Source of the DNA: Strigamia acuminata
Taxonomy: Eukaryota > Arthropoda > Chilopoda > Geophilomorpha > Linotaeniidae
Direction of reading: 5' to 3'
NCBI GenBank assembly: GCA_949358305.1
Contig: CASHSZ010000015.1
Coordinates: 45,001 to 65,000, forward strand
Length of the DNA stretch: 20,000 bases
Below the pieces are notes generated by a model, which saw only the letters and a program-made list of their open reading frames with translations, was not told where the DNA came from and ran no database searches. The translations under genes and the position numbers were made by a program. This document shows positions 1-9,441 of this stretch, piece by piece (the first letter of the stretch is position 1; each line of letters opens with the position of its first letter).

Positions 1-209
1 CCCGGAGCGGTGACGGAAGCGGATAGTCACGGTCACGCAATTAGGCGCTCGGTCACGCGCGCGATTATTGCGTTTTATCCATTTTTTCACATCTTTTATT
101 CAAATTTAATAAAATGTCACACTGAATCGATCGAATGCATTAGTTTAATGGACCGAACGAAAATAAAATTCTACAAACTTTTTCCATAATTTGAGAAAAA
201 GGAAAGAGA

Positions 210-252
<43 letters not shown>

Positions 253-371
253 CGAAGTGAAACAATTGCAAAACAGACAAATAAATAAATAAATGGACGA
301 ATGAACCGAATAAATGAATAAACTGAACAGCAAATAAAGTTTTGTTCCTTTAGGCGCACCCCCTCCCCCCC
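1..371. other. 3' flank of gene A with (AC)n tract
   Basis: Non-coding stretch downstream, on the minus strand, of the gene A stop codon. It holds an uninterrupted AC dinucleotide tract at about 212-245, an AT-rich stretch with AAATAAAT repeats near 280-330, and on the minus strand an AATAAA poly(A) signal (plus-strand TTTATT at 95-100), about 270 bases past the stop. I see no convincing coding exon in 1-370; the short open frames across the AC tract are repeat artefacts. Confidence 0.55.
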
Positions 372-933
372 CTAATACTCCATCGAAACATCACTGTCGT
401 TGATAGTCTTTCCGGCATCCTTTCCCCTCCCGTCGCCATCTTCTTTTCCATCGCCTTCGCTTTCCTCCTCCTCTTCGATCTTCTCCAGGCGCTCTCGCCA
501 CCTCGCTTCCATACCCAACACAACTCTCTCCGTTCTTGCCATCATCTCCTCGAATCCTTTTGCCACCGTCTTCTCGATCCTCCTCATCCTTTTCATCACC
601 GCCTTCTCAATCTTGTCCGCAACTATTCTTTCCACCTTCTTGGCACCTGGTGTCCTTGGTGTCAAGAGCGACCTCTGAAAAACGAGGAAAGAGAATTAAC
701 GAATACACAAATAAATAGGTGGGCGATAATTTTGATAGAATACTGACCCTTCTTCTTTTTGCGGGAGTGCCCGCTTTCTTCGAATCCACCGAGCGACGTT
801 TATTAGACGCCCCGGAACAAATGATCGTCGACGGCGGCGGGGAACTACCGATCGTCGACGGCGGCGACTTATAGTCGACGCACTGCAAAATGGAGACAGG
901 AGACGACATGGTGGGTTCCATTTTTTCTTCCAT
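372..933 (-). CDS. Gene A: small basic/coiled-coil protein, two coding exons
   Basis: Coding exons run 933..748 and 674..372 on the minus strand, joined across a 73-base intron (donor AGG|GTCAGT, acceptor TTTTTCAG|AGG) in phase 0 and ending in TAG. The 162-residue product is not a family I recognise. Residues 1-62 are Ser/Pro/Thr-rich and end in a basic cluster (AGTPAKRRR) that resembles a nuclear localisation signal. About 70-130 is a Lys/Arg/Glu/Met-rich amphipathic helix that looks able to form a coiled coil, followed by a Glu run and an acidic Gly/Asp tail ending DSDVSMEY. Start choices are the ATG at 933, 921 (good AAAAATGG context) or 909. A long T tract just upstream followed by AG at 928-927 suggests an acceptor, in which case 921 is the first codon and the protein has 158 residues. 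A nuclear role is inferred from composition only. Confidence 0.68.
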
Positions 934-1416
934 GAAAAAAAAAATAAAAAAAAAAAAAGTAATAAAGTGAAAACAAAACACGCGGGATTATGGTTTTAAT
1001 GTCGGGAACCTGGAAATCGAGACGCCATTTTTGTCAACGAAACGTTATATTTTATTACGTTTCAATAACGAGAATGGCCACTTTTGACTGACTAAAAAAT
1101 TGATAAAAACGATAATTTATGACGAAAAGAAAAAGAAAGAAAAGACGCTATTCCGGTACTGGGAACCGGGAATTCCCGAAAAAAGAGAAAACAAAAACCC
1201 CGCGCGAGACGTTAAACTCAATATCGCTTGGTTTCTGTTGGCGGCGACGACAACAACAACGTGGGGCGGAAAAATAAAAAATGGCTACGCGCGTGGCTCG
1301 CCAAATTCCACGTGGATATGCGTTTGGGCGCGTGTTTGGACGTGCATTTAGGAGTGCGGGTGGGCGAGTTTTGTGTGTGTATGTGTGTATGTGAATATGT
1401 GAAATGGTTAACTTAC

Positions 1417-1497
1417 CTTTTAACGTTCTCACACGGTTGGTCGACAGTGAGCGAGTGTGAGCAAGTGAGTGGATGAGTCCACGCGACAGATGGCGGC
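1417..1497 (-). other. Possible untranslated first exon of gene A
   Basis: On the minus strand a strong splice donor (AAAAG|GTAAGT, plus-strand ACTTAC at 1411-1416) follows a GC-moderate stretch without a useful ATG. Splicing from here to the acceptor near 927 would give gene A a non-coding first exon and a ~490-base first intron. On the minus strand GCCGCCAT (1490-1497), part of the YY1 recognition core, lies close to where transcription would begin. The true 5' end is not visible from sequence. Confidence 0.35.
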
Positions 1498-1755
1498 AAC
1501 GGCCAAACTTATTTATTTATTTTATTTTATTTTATTTTATTTTATTTTTTTTTTTCTTTTTCTTTTTCTTTTAATTAATTAATTTATCAATTATTTTAAT
1601 AATTCACCAATAAATATTTTTTCTTTAATTTTCACCCATTTTATTTTTCAAACACGCGCGGTTGTATACACGCGACGCTAGCGACGCGTTTAACCCGGTG
1701 TCGGAACCATTAACCACAGCGAAGCAAACGAAGCACCTCGACTCGCGCATTTACC
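1498..1755. promoter_or_regulatory. Putative divergent promoter region (gene A / gene B)
   Basis: Between the minus-strand donor at 1416 and a plus-strand donor TTTACC|GTAAGT (GT at 1756-1757) there is no open frame. The segment holds (ATTTT)n at about 1508-1550, T-rich DNA to about 1640, then a CpG-rich stretch 1650-1755 that could be an untranslated first exon of gene B. The divergent reading is inferred from the two outward-facing donors; no clear TATA box is seen. Confidence 0.28.
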
Positions 1756-2242
1756 GTAAGTAAACAATCGATTGTTTCCGGAGGGAATTTGTCCGAATTG
1801 AATCAATTCGGCAATTTATCGATCGAGGGTTTGAACAATTGTTCGATAGACGAATTTGAGGAGGAGCGAACAAACAAACAAATAATTAGACAGACGGGCG
1901 CGATGAAGCGTAGCGAGTGTTTCTCGCCTCCGCGTTGACGGAACGCGACATACATACCAGATTTCGGCAACAACTGTGGCACAATAACTCGAAAACCAAC
2001 GTCCAATCTAGCCTGACCGAACAACGCAAAACAAAACACTACAAAATCAATCAAAATAACAAACAAATAGACGGTAAATTTAAAAATTCAAAACAAACAG
2101 AATTTCCAATTTCAAGTTGTTAAATCATCCTCGGTGCAGTGTTATTGCCGACATCGGGTTTATATGTTCCGTCAACATGCATCCCAGCTTCGACTCAAGT
2201 TTCTTCTCCGCTTATTTCGTTCAACTTTTATTATCTTTTATC
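1756..2242. other. Non-coding stretch, likely first intron of gene B
   Basis: No convincing exon. Small frames exist but lack matching splice sites. An inverted repeat GAATTGAATCAATTC lies near 1795-1809. T-rich DNA at 2228-2242 leads into the first interspersed repeat. If 1755 is a real donor, this region and both repeat copies lie in a first intron of gene B. Confidence 0.3.
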
Positions 2243-3127
2243 TATTTATTTATTTATTTATTTTGACCGGCCCGAAGGCCAGTCTGAGAGACACGGGATG
2301 AACGCGCACAAATGCCACATCATCGACCGGACGCTGAAGCATCGACCGTTTACTCGGTCGAGGAAATTTTAAACTATATAACCATCGACCGGTCAGTTGG
2401 GGAGGCGCGCCCGGTACTATACGAGACGGTCCGCCCCGATCTGAAAACGCTCGCCGAACCCGCAGAACGCGTTCGGTGAGACTCGCGTCGACTACGACGA
2501 CGCGAGACTCCCGGAAAGTGAAAATAAAATACGAAACGATTGATTTTCTGTAAAAATTTTATTATGACGAGTTGCAACGAAGATAACCTAATTAATGACT
2601 GGAGCACACGGCGCGAAATTAATCCTATGATCGGGAAATGCATTTATATTTTTTAAAGACTCTGGTTTGACCAGGCACGAACGTTTATGTACGAGATCCA
2701 ACGTCCGATCACGTGACATGTGACATATTTCGCAAAACCACCACGCCGTTTCTCCAAATTAGGTTTTCACGAAACTCGATTCTATTTTTACCCACGTGGT
2801 CACGTGCCCTTCCCGATATCAAAATCGCGTTTTAGCGAAACCCGAAGTTTCGTTTTTAATCGGCTGTTTTTGTTGGACACGAAGAAGCGTTATAGCGCGA
2901 TCGCGCTAAGCGAGATTTGTAAAGTTGAGGATGCGTTACAACGCGTTTTCAAAAAGCGGTTTGCCAAGAATGATAAAACACGCGCGATTGTGCGGATTGT
3001 ACGAATAGGTGAAATCCGCAGAATCCGCCACGAGACTGCGAACAGGGGGTCAAGGTATAGGCCGCCGTAATGTTAAATATAGGGTCCCTTTCGCACTCTG
3101 CGAAATCCGCATGCGCGCCATAAGGTT
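2243..3127 (-). repeat. Interspersed repeat copy 1 (~885 bp, (TAAA)n-tailed)
   Basis: First of two nearly identical copies set 1110 bases apart. Read on the minus strand, the unit starts at about 3127 and ends in a (TAAA)n tail at 2264-2243, the layout of a non-LTR retroelement (SINE or truncated LINE). Just before the tail, the minus strand carries a 6-bp stem closed by a C(UUCG)G tetraloop (plus positions 2269-2284). Other internal structure: three CACGTG boxes at 2710, 2793 and 2801, a perfect 16-base palindrome TAGCGCGATCGCGCTA at 2893-2908, and a 9-bp hairpin at 2482-2506. No reverse transcriptase motif and no clear target-site duplication is seen, so the class is open; a segmental duplication is an alternative. 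The 116-residue plus frame at 2720-3070 has no recognisable domain. Confidence 0.8.
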
Positions 3128-3342
3128 AACAGTCTTTCTTTTTCGGGTGATTTTTTTTACTCCGTACCGATCGCCACGTCAGACACGAGTAGGATGCACG
3201 CGACCGCGCGCACGTTTAAACGAACGAACGAACGAACGGATGCCGGCGCGGAAACTTATTTTCGGGGCGAGTCGTTGGGGCTGTCGTTGCTGCCGCCACC
3301 GCCGCCGCTCAGCGACCCCAGTTGCCCCAATTTTACGGCCAA
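3128..3342. other. Unique spacer between repeat copies
   Basis: About 215 bases not shared by the two repeat copies. It includes (CGAA)n at about 3220-3238 and a GC-rich segment that could encode a Leu/Pro-rich peptide (around 3270-3330), similar in flavour to gene B exons. No acceptable splice donor follows it, so I do not call an exon. Confidence 0.4.
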
Positions 3343-4237
3343 TTTATTTATTTATTTATTTATTTATTTATTTTGACCGGCCCGAAGGCCAGTCTGAGAG
3401 ACACGGGATGAACGCGCACAAATGCCACATCATCGACCGGACGCTGAAGCATCGACCGTTTACTCGGTCGAGGAAATTTTAAACTATATAACCATCGACC
3501 GGTCAGTTGGGGAGGCGCGCCCGGTACTATACGAGACGGTCCGCCCCGATCTGAAAACGCTCGCCGAACCCGCAGAACGCGTTCGGTGAGACTCGCGTCG
3601 ACTACGACGACGCGAGACTCCCGGAAAGTGAAAATAAAATACGAAACGATTGATTTTCTGTAAAAATTTTATTATGACGAGTTGCAACGAAGATAACCTA
3701 ATTAATGACTGGAGCACACGGCGCGAAATTAATCCTATGATCGGGAAATGCATTTATATTTTTTAAAGACTCTGGTTTGACCAGGCACGAACGTTTATGT
3801 ACGAGATCCAACGTCCGATCACGTGACATGTGACATATTTCGCAAAACCACCACGCCGTTTCTCCAAATTAGGTTTTCACGAAACTCGATTCTATTTTTA
3901 CCCACGTGGTCACGTGCCCTTCCCGATATCAAAATCGCGTTTTAGCGAAACCCGAAGTTTCGTTTTTAATCGGCTGTTTTTGTTGGACACGAAGAAGCGT
4001 TATAGCGCGATCGCGCTAAGCGAGATTTGTAAAGTTGAGGATGCGTTACAACGCGTTTTCAAAAAACGGTTTGCCAAGAATGATAAAACACGCGCGATCG
4101 TGCGGATTGTACGAATAGGTGAAATCCGCAGAATCCGCCACGAGACTGCGAACAGGGGGTCAAGGTATAGGCCGCCGTAATGTTAAATATAGGGTCCCTT
4201 TCGCACTCCGCGAAATCCGCATGCGCGCCATAGGGTT
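3343..4237 (-). repeat. Interspersed repeat copy 2 (~885 bp, (TAAA)n-tailed)
   Basis: Second copy of the 2243-3127 unit, again ending on the minus strand in a (TAAA)n tail (3374-3343) preceded by the C(UUCG)G hairpin (3379-3394). I count about four single-base differences from copy 1, all transitions, for example near 4066, 4099, 4209 and 4232. CACGTG boxes recur at 3820, 3903 and 3911, and the 16-base palindrome at 4003-4018. Flanks on both sides differ from copy 1, which fits two separate recent insertions of a young family. Confidence 0.8.
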
Positions 4238-4330
4238 ATATCTTACTTTTCCACTTATTTTTATTTTTATTTCTATTTTTCCTTTTATTTTTATTTATCT
4301 TTTTCTTTTTATTTGTTCGTTCGTTTCCAG

Positions 4331-7300
4331 GTCGTGTCCATCGACGAAGGGTTGCAGCCTCGCTTCCCGGACGACGGCAACGCGCCCGTGCCGAGTCCGA
4401 CAGGACCCGACAGGGTGGTGGGTTTAAAAAAAAAAAAAAAAAAAATAAAAAAAAAAAAAAAAATATTTGTCCCACGATTATTTCATCTTATTAACTCGTC
4501 CGCCTCTTTCCAGGTCACGCTGCCCACGCGACGGTCCGCGAGTCGGTCGTCGCTGTCATCGTCACTACCGTCGCCGCTACTGCAATCGCCGACGTATTCG
4601 CCACTACCGCCGCCATCCCCATCGACGGTGAGTGAAATTGTTGTTGGTTTGTTTGGGTCGAAACGTGCACGAACAAAAAAGTTCGAGTCCGGTAAAAATC
4701 GAGCCAAGGCCTCGACGCTTGCCCGTCCGCCGTCAAAGTAGCGCCCGAGAACGAGCGTTAGAGCGCATCCGACCAACTCGGATCTGTTTCGTTTCGCCTC
4801 GTTTCATAAGTTACTCCTTCTTTTCTTTTCTTTCGCCCGCCTTTTTCTTTAATTTGCTCGTTTACTTATATTTGTCCGTTCGTTTGTTTTCTTCCAGGTC
4901 GTGCCGGGCTCGTCGTCGTCGACGGTCGACCCCCGACCACGGCCCGCGGGACCCGAGACGGTGAGTAAAAGAATTATCGCGTAATTATTTTATTTTATCG
5001 ATCCGTTTATTTCGTTTCCTCGCGGGTGACGCAGCTTTCTCAGTCCCCGGGCGAAGACGAGGACGAAGAGTCGCAGGACACCACGCTGCCCCTGAATAGC
5101 CAGGCGTCGCTCGAGTCGCAGGCGACGGCGACAACAACGGCCGGGTCGCAGACCGGACGACTTGGGTTGTTCGAGGCGGCGATGATGATGCTGCGCGGTC
5201 CGAAGTCGCGGTCGACGGCGCCGGTGAGTGAAAGAATCGTCATTCCCACGCTCGTTTTATTTTATTTTCTTAGTCCGCCGCTCGTTTCGCTCCTTTCCAG
5301 ATCCAGCCAGATTCGCCACAACAACAGCAACCATCGAATGCGTTGGCACCGGGTTTGTCGCGGCCCGCGGAAGAGACCGAGGAGGAGCAGAGTGAGGATG
5401 ACAGTAGTGACACTGACGACGGGCAGAGCGATGACGAGGCCGACGAGGAGCTGAGCGAGAGTGAAGCCGACGAGAGGAGTGATTGGATGCGTGGGTGGTT
5501 AGCGAAAGAGAAGGAAAAGAGGGCGATGGCGGAGAAGAAGAAGAAAGAGGAAGAAGAGGAGGAAGAGAGGGCGATGGCGGAGAAGAAGAAGAAAGAGGAG
5601 GAGGAGAAGGAGGAGAAGAAGAAGAAGAAGAAGGAGAAAAAGAAGAAGAAGAGAAAAGAGGAGGAAAAGAAGGCGAGGGCGGAAGAGAAGAAGAAGAAGA
5701 AGGAAGAAGAAGAGGAGGAAAAGAGGGTGATGGCGGAGAAGAAGAAGAAGGAAGAAGAGGAAGAAGAGAGGGCGATGGCGGAGAAGAAGAAAAAGGAGGA
5801 AGAAGTGGAGGAAAAGAGGGTGATGGCGGAGAAGAAGAAGAAAGAGGAAGAAGAGGAGGAAGAGAGGATGATGGCGGAAAAGGAGAAGAAGGAGGATGAG
5901 GAGAAGAAGAAGAGGAAGAAGAAGGAGAAGAGGAAGAAGCCGAATGATGAGGGGGGAGAGGTGAGAACGGAGAAGGGGACGGAAGAGAAAAAGGGCGCCA
6001 GAAAGACGAAAGAGAAGAGAGGCGATAAGAAGGCCGTGAAGAGGGAGACGAGGGCGGGAGGGAGCGCGTGGAAAAGGATGAAGAAGGTAACGTTTTGGCA
6101 TTTCCATCACCCAACTTCGTGCATATTTCTTTTTTTTTATATTTTTTTTTCTCTTTTTCCTTACCCGCGTTCTTTCCTCAAACAAACAGCCTGGAGTGGC
6201 CGCGAGAGGTATTTTCTCTCGTCTCAACTCGATCGTCCGTACTCACACACTCGCTCATTTACGAGTTTACTTTACTTTACCTTATTTTACTTTACTTTAC
6301 TTTACTTTAATTTACTTAATTTATTTATTCATTTATTTATTTATTTATTTATTTATTTAATTTTTCTCCTTTTCTCGGTAGACGCCCGGGAGATTCCCGT
6401 CGCCGATCTTAATCGTGTCTTCGTCTTCGTCTTCGCCGCAATCGTCGCCGGAGACGTTGGAGGCGACGGCGCCGCTTTCGTCGGAGCTGCTGCTACGGCG
6501 AGTCACCGTACCCGTGCCGCGGTTGTCGGAGGGCGACATCCGGCGGGCGGGCGGACCCGCCCCGAAGCCGCGGACCGTCGCCGGAGACGCCACACCACCG
6601 GCGCATCCGGAACGAGTTCCGGCGCCGTCGACGCCACAGACGTCGCCGAAGTCGCCTTTGTCGTCTTCGGGGCGAGCTTCGGTCCCGTCGCCGCAGTCGT
6701 CATCGCCGACACCGCCGCCGCCGCCGCCCTCGAAACGGTTGTCACCGCTGCACATCACTCTGCGGCCTCGGAATCCAAAGCGGAAGTTGTCCGATGGTCG
6801 CGCGAGCAAGGCCGCGAAAGCGGCGAAAACGGTAATTTTTGTCGATACTCGTATACCGTTTGTTCGCTCGTTTGTTTTTGATTGTCTGTTTAATCAATCA
6901 GTCGTTTTGCTTCTTCCAGACACAAGGAACTCGCTCGACGACGCTCGACGAGTCGTCCGTTGGCACCGGCGCCGCCAACGAGCCGTCCGGTGGCACCGAC
7001 GCCGCCGCCGCCGCCGCGACAACGGAAGCGGTGACGGAAGCAAGAATAAAGGCGGCGGTGGAGGCGGCGGTGGAAGCGAAGATGGAGGCGATGGAGGCGA
7101 GGATGCTCCGGATGGTGAAGGGGACGACGGGGAGCGCGTCGACGCGGCGACGGCGGAGGAGGAGAGAAGAGAACGAGCGAACGGGGGGCGGGGGAGGAAG
7201 GGAGACGAAGGGCGCCTCGTCGTCGGGGAAAGAGGCGCCAGAGAAGGAGGGCAATAAGGCCCACTACTGCGCCATGTGTGCTTTCCGCCCGGACAGTAAG

Positions 7301-8595
7301 AAACAAGACGAATGAACAAACATTTATTTGTTTGTTTATTTATTTATTTATTTATTTATTTCAAATTCCAATTTTCTCTATAGAAGTGACAAAGTACGGG
7401 AGCTTCTTCCGGGACGCTTTCCGCCACTGGCGGAAGTGGCACGCCGTCCTGGACGACGCGGCCGAGGCCACCCGAGGGTTGCTGCGGCTGTATTCGCGCC
7501 AGCCCCGTCTTTTGATTTCGGTGAATATCGAACTACCGTAGTTGAACGACTAGTTCGCTTTCTTCTTCATCTTCTTCCTCTTTTTCCTTTCTCTTTATTT
7601 ATTTATTTATTTCATTTTATTTTATCGTCAACGTTGTTCTTGTTGTTGTTGTTGTCCTCCTCTAGACGTTGAAACGGATGCACGCCGAAGACGAGGATGG
7701 ACATTGCCCTCTTTGCTCGGCGACGCCGTCCGCCGATGGGCTGGCCGACCATTGGCTGGATGTCCATCGGTTCAGGACCACCCCCCCGGCGTGGATACGC
7801 GAGGAAGAGGAGAGAGAAGACGAGGAGGGGAGGCAAACCGAGGACGAGGACGAGGACGAAGACGACGACGAAGAAGACGACGACGACGGCACCCAGCATG
7901 CTCGCGGTGCTCCCCATTCGCCGCCGCGAAAGAAACGCCGCCGCAACGATTGGGACGGGTCGTTATCTGGGAAGGTGTATGTGGACGGGAGTGTTCGGCT
8001 CACGCGATGGGTCATTGACACACTTCGGTCTTTGATCGGAGAGGTAAACGACTCTTTTACGTAAAATTTAATTTTAATCAATTAATTTATTAATTTGTTT
8101 CGTTTTGTTTTGTTTTGTTTTGTTTTGTTTTGTTTTTCCTTTTTCTTCGTTCCACAGACGGACAACGTCGTTGTTGTGACGATGGACGAGATGCTACACA
8201 AGTGGGACATATCACCGGTGGGTATATCCGCTGCGCGTGTCGTTGTCGGCGCGTTCTAATTATTCGTTTTCCCTTTTTCCTTTCAGCCGGAACACCGGCC
8301 GCTCGTGTTGACGTTTATGGCGGAGGGGGTCCCGCCAGTGCCCGCGGGGCCATCTTCGGCGCCGGGTCTGCAGGTGCCCGTGCCCGCGGAAGAGCACGAA
8401 GACGGTGGTGGAGAGAGGTGCGGAAAAGACGGTGAAGAAGGGCGCGACGACGACGGCGACTTCGAGGCGGGACCGAAGCGAGTGGAGGGGGGGAAGGTGT
8501 GGAAGGGGAAGGGGGTCGGAAAATCGAGCGACAGGGGGAAGAAGGAGAAGAAGGAGAAGAAGAAGAAGAAGAAGGGAGATGGAGGGCGCCATTAA
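4331..8595 (+). CDS. Gene B: multi-exon protein with Glu/Lys single-helix region and two zinc-finger-like motifs (5' partial)
   Basis: Eleven exons read through with matching phases: 4331-4414 (donor at 4415 or 4418), 4514-4627, 4898-4960, 5035-5223, 5301-6086, 6382-6831, 6920-7295, 7384-7520, 7666-8043, 8158-8217, 8287-8595, TAA stop. All introns are phase 0 except 7296-7383 (phase 1). At least 981 residues; no start ATG is in frame at 4331, so one or more 5' exons are missing. Order: Ser/Pro/Gln-rich exons, an acidic stretch (5385-5480), an extreme Glu/Lys block with a repeated AMAEKKKKEEEEEE-type unit (5500-5940, probable single alpha-helix), Ser/Pro-rich exon ending in Lys/Ala, Ala/Glu/Met helix, first motif C-x2-C-x19-H-x4-H split by an intron (Cys codons 7268, 7277; His codons 7425, 7440), second motif C-x2-C-x11-H-x4-H (7705, 7714, 7750, 7765), acidic run, basic PPRKKRRRN, Lys-rich tail. 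Family not recognised; a nuclear, nucleic-acid or chromatin role is inferred. Confidence 0.72.
5500..5940 (+). repeat. Glu/Lys codon repeat encoding a probable single alpha-helix
   Basis: Within the 786-base exon of gene B, GAG/GAA/AAG/AAA codons form an imperfect tandem array of about seven units of the pattern R-[AVM]-M-A-E-K4-E6. Alternating blocks of Glu and Lys are typical of ER/K single alpha-helix domains, which stay extended as monomers. The purine-only strand gives long spurious Ser/Pro/Leu-rich frames on the opposite strand. Confidence 0.75.
6087..6381 (+). other. Gene B intron with (TTTAC)n/(TTTA)n tract
   Basis: Longest gene B intron between called exons (295 bases), donor AAG|GTAACG and acceptor TCGGTAG|ACG, phase 0 on both sides. 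It holds (TTTAC)n at about 6267-6318 and (TTTA)n at about 6319-6360, directly ahead of the acceptor. Confidence 0.65.
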
Positions 8596-8704
8596 GGGAG
8601 GAATTCTTCTCTTATAATTTTATAAATGTATATATTTATTTTCATTCTAATCACTATTCTTATTCTTGTCGTCGTTGCTAATTATTAATTATTACTATTA
8701 TTGC

Positions 8705-8761
<57 letters not shown>

Positions 8762-9310
8762 CATCATCATTATTTTAGTACTCGTATTTATGATCAATCG
8801 AAAATTGTCGTCGCTAATTGTTATTATGATTACTATTATTGTGATTAATCGATTGATTAAACAACCTCGTTTTACTTCGCAACGCTTTGCCCGGTTTCAT
8901 TTCATTTTGCTTCTCTTCGTTTCGTTTGTTTTTATTAAAGTCTCCACCGTGCCGGGTCTGTCGGTGACATTCCGATGGGCGTCGGTAGAGGGAAAGGAAA
9001 GGATCGAATTACTTCCTGACCAATCGTCTATCCACGTTTCGCGTGTGCACGTGCGACTGCGTGTGGGATTTTACGTCGGGGTGGCGCCGACGCGCCCGGT
9101 GGTTGGTTGGTTGGTTGGCTCGCTCGGTTTCCAACCGCCTCCATCGCCTCGTAAAAATCGACACTGGTTTTACTCGTCGAATTTACGGCTTTGGGCGACT
9201 CTGTCGCGAACATTTTTGTCCGGTCCCTCGTGGCCTTCCCCCGCCCCAATTCAAATTTAAATCAAAGCTATATAAAAGAAAAAACAAAAAAAAAAAAAGA
9301 AAAACTTCAA
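8596..9310. other. Convergent 3' region of genes B and C with (TTA)n
   Basis: Holds the gene B 3' flank, a (TTA)n microsatellite at about 8693-8768, and ATTAAA hexamers at 8856-8861 and 8934-8939 that could serve gene B. No perfect AATAAA on the plus strand close to the stop. A 73-codon minus-strand frame at 9028-9249 (starts MGRGKATRDRTKMF) lies beyond the gene C poly(A) signals and has no splice or domain support, so I do not call it. Confidence 0.45.
8693..8768. repeat. (TTA)n microsatellite
   Basis: Trinucleotide array downstream of gene B; non-coding. Confidence 0.9.
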
Positions 9311-9325
9311 AGATAATTAATTACT

Positions 9326-9338
9326 TTTATTGTTTATT
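9326..9338 (-). terminator. Gene C poly(A) signals
   Basis: On the minus strand two AATAAA hexamers (plus-strand TTTATT at 9326-9331 and 9333-9338) lie about 105 bases downstream of the gene C stop codon, a normal distance for 3'-end formation. Confidence 0.55.
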
Positions 9339-9441
9339 TACGAGCGAAACAAACAGGAAACAAACAACGACGCACGAAAGAAAAAAAAAGCGAAAAATAA
9401 ATCAAATAAATAAGCGGGAGACTCGTCCGGCTCGGCCTCGA

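Noticed and set aside
2720-3070. 116-codon frame in each copy of the ~885-bp repeat
   Set aside because: Preserved because the copies are young; no recognisable domain, and the retroelement-like direction is the opposite strand.
3128-3342. Possible first coding exon of gene B between the repeats (Leu/Pro-rich frame from ATG 3194)
   Set aside because: No usable splice donor follows before the (TTTA)n tract.
2243-4237. Tandem repeat or CRISPR-like array
   Set aside because: Only two long copies separated by unique DNA; the genome is eukaryotic with introns and LTR elements, so a CRISPR array is excluded.
4628-4897. tRNA-like segment in a gene B intron
   Set aside because: No cloverleaf, A box or B box could be formed on either strand.
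6191-6209. Possible 19-base microexon in gene B (ACAG|CCTGG...GAGAG|GTATTT)
   Set aside because: Including it would shift the phase-0 frame that continues into a plausible 150-codon exon at 6382.
5257-6227. Long minus-strand frames rich in Ser/Pro or Leu (up to 285 codons)
   Set aside because: Mirror of the purine-only Glu/Lys codon repeat on the plus strand; no domain, no matching splice sites.
8666-8848. Tyr-rich frame, and Ile/Asn/Tyr-run frames at 10477-10804
   Set aside because: Pure translation of (TTA)n and (TAA)n microsatellites.
9028-9249. 73-codon minus-strand frame starting MGRGKATRDRTKMF
   Set aside because: Lies past the gene C stop and poly(A) signals, has no splice partners or recognisable domain.
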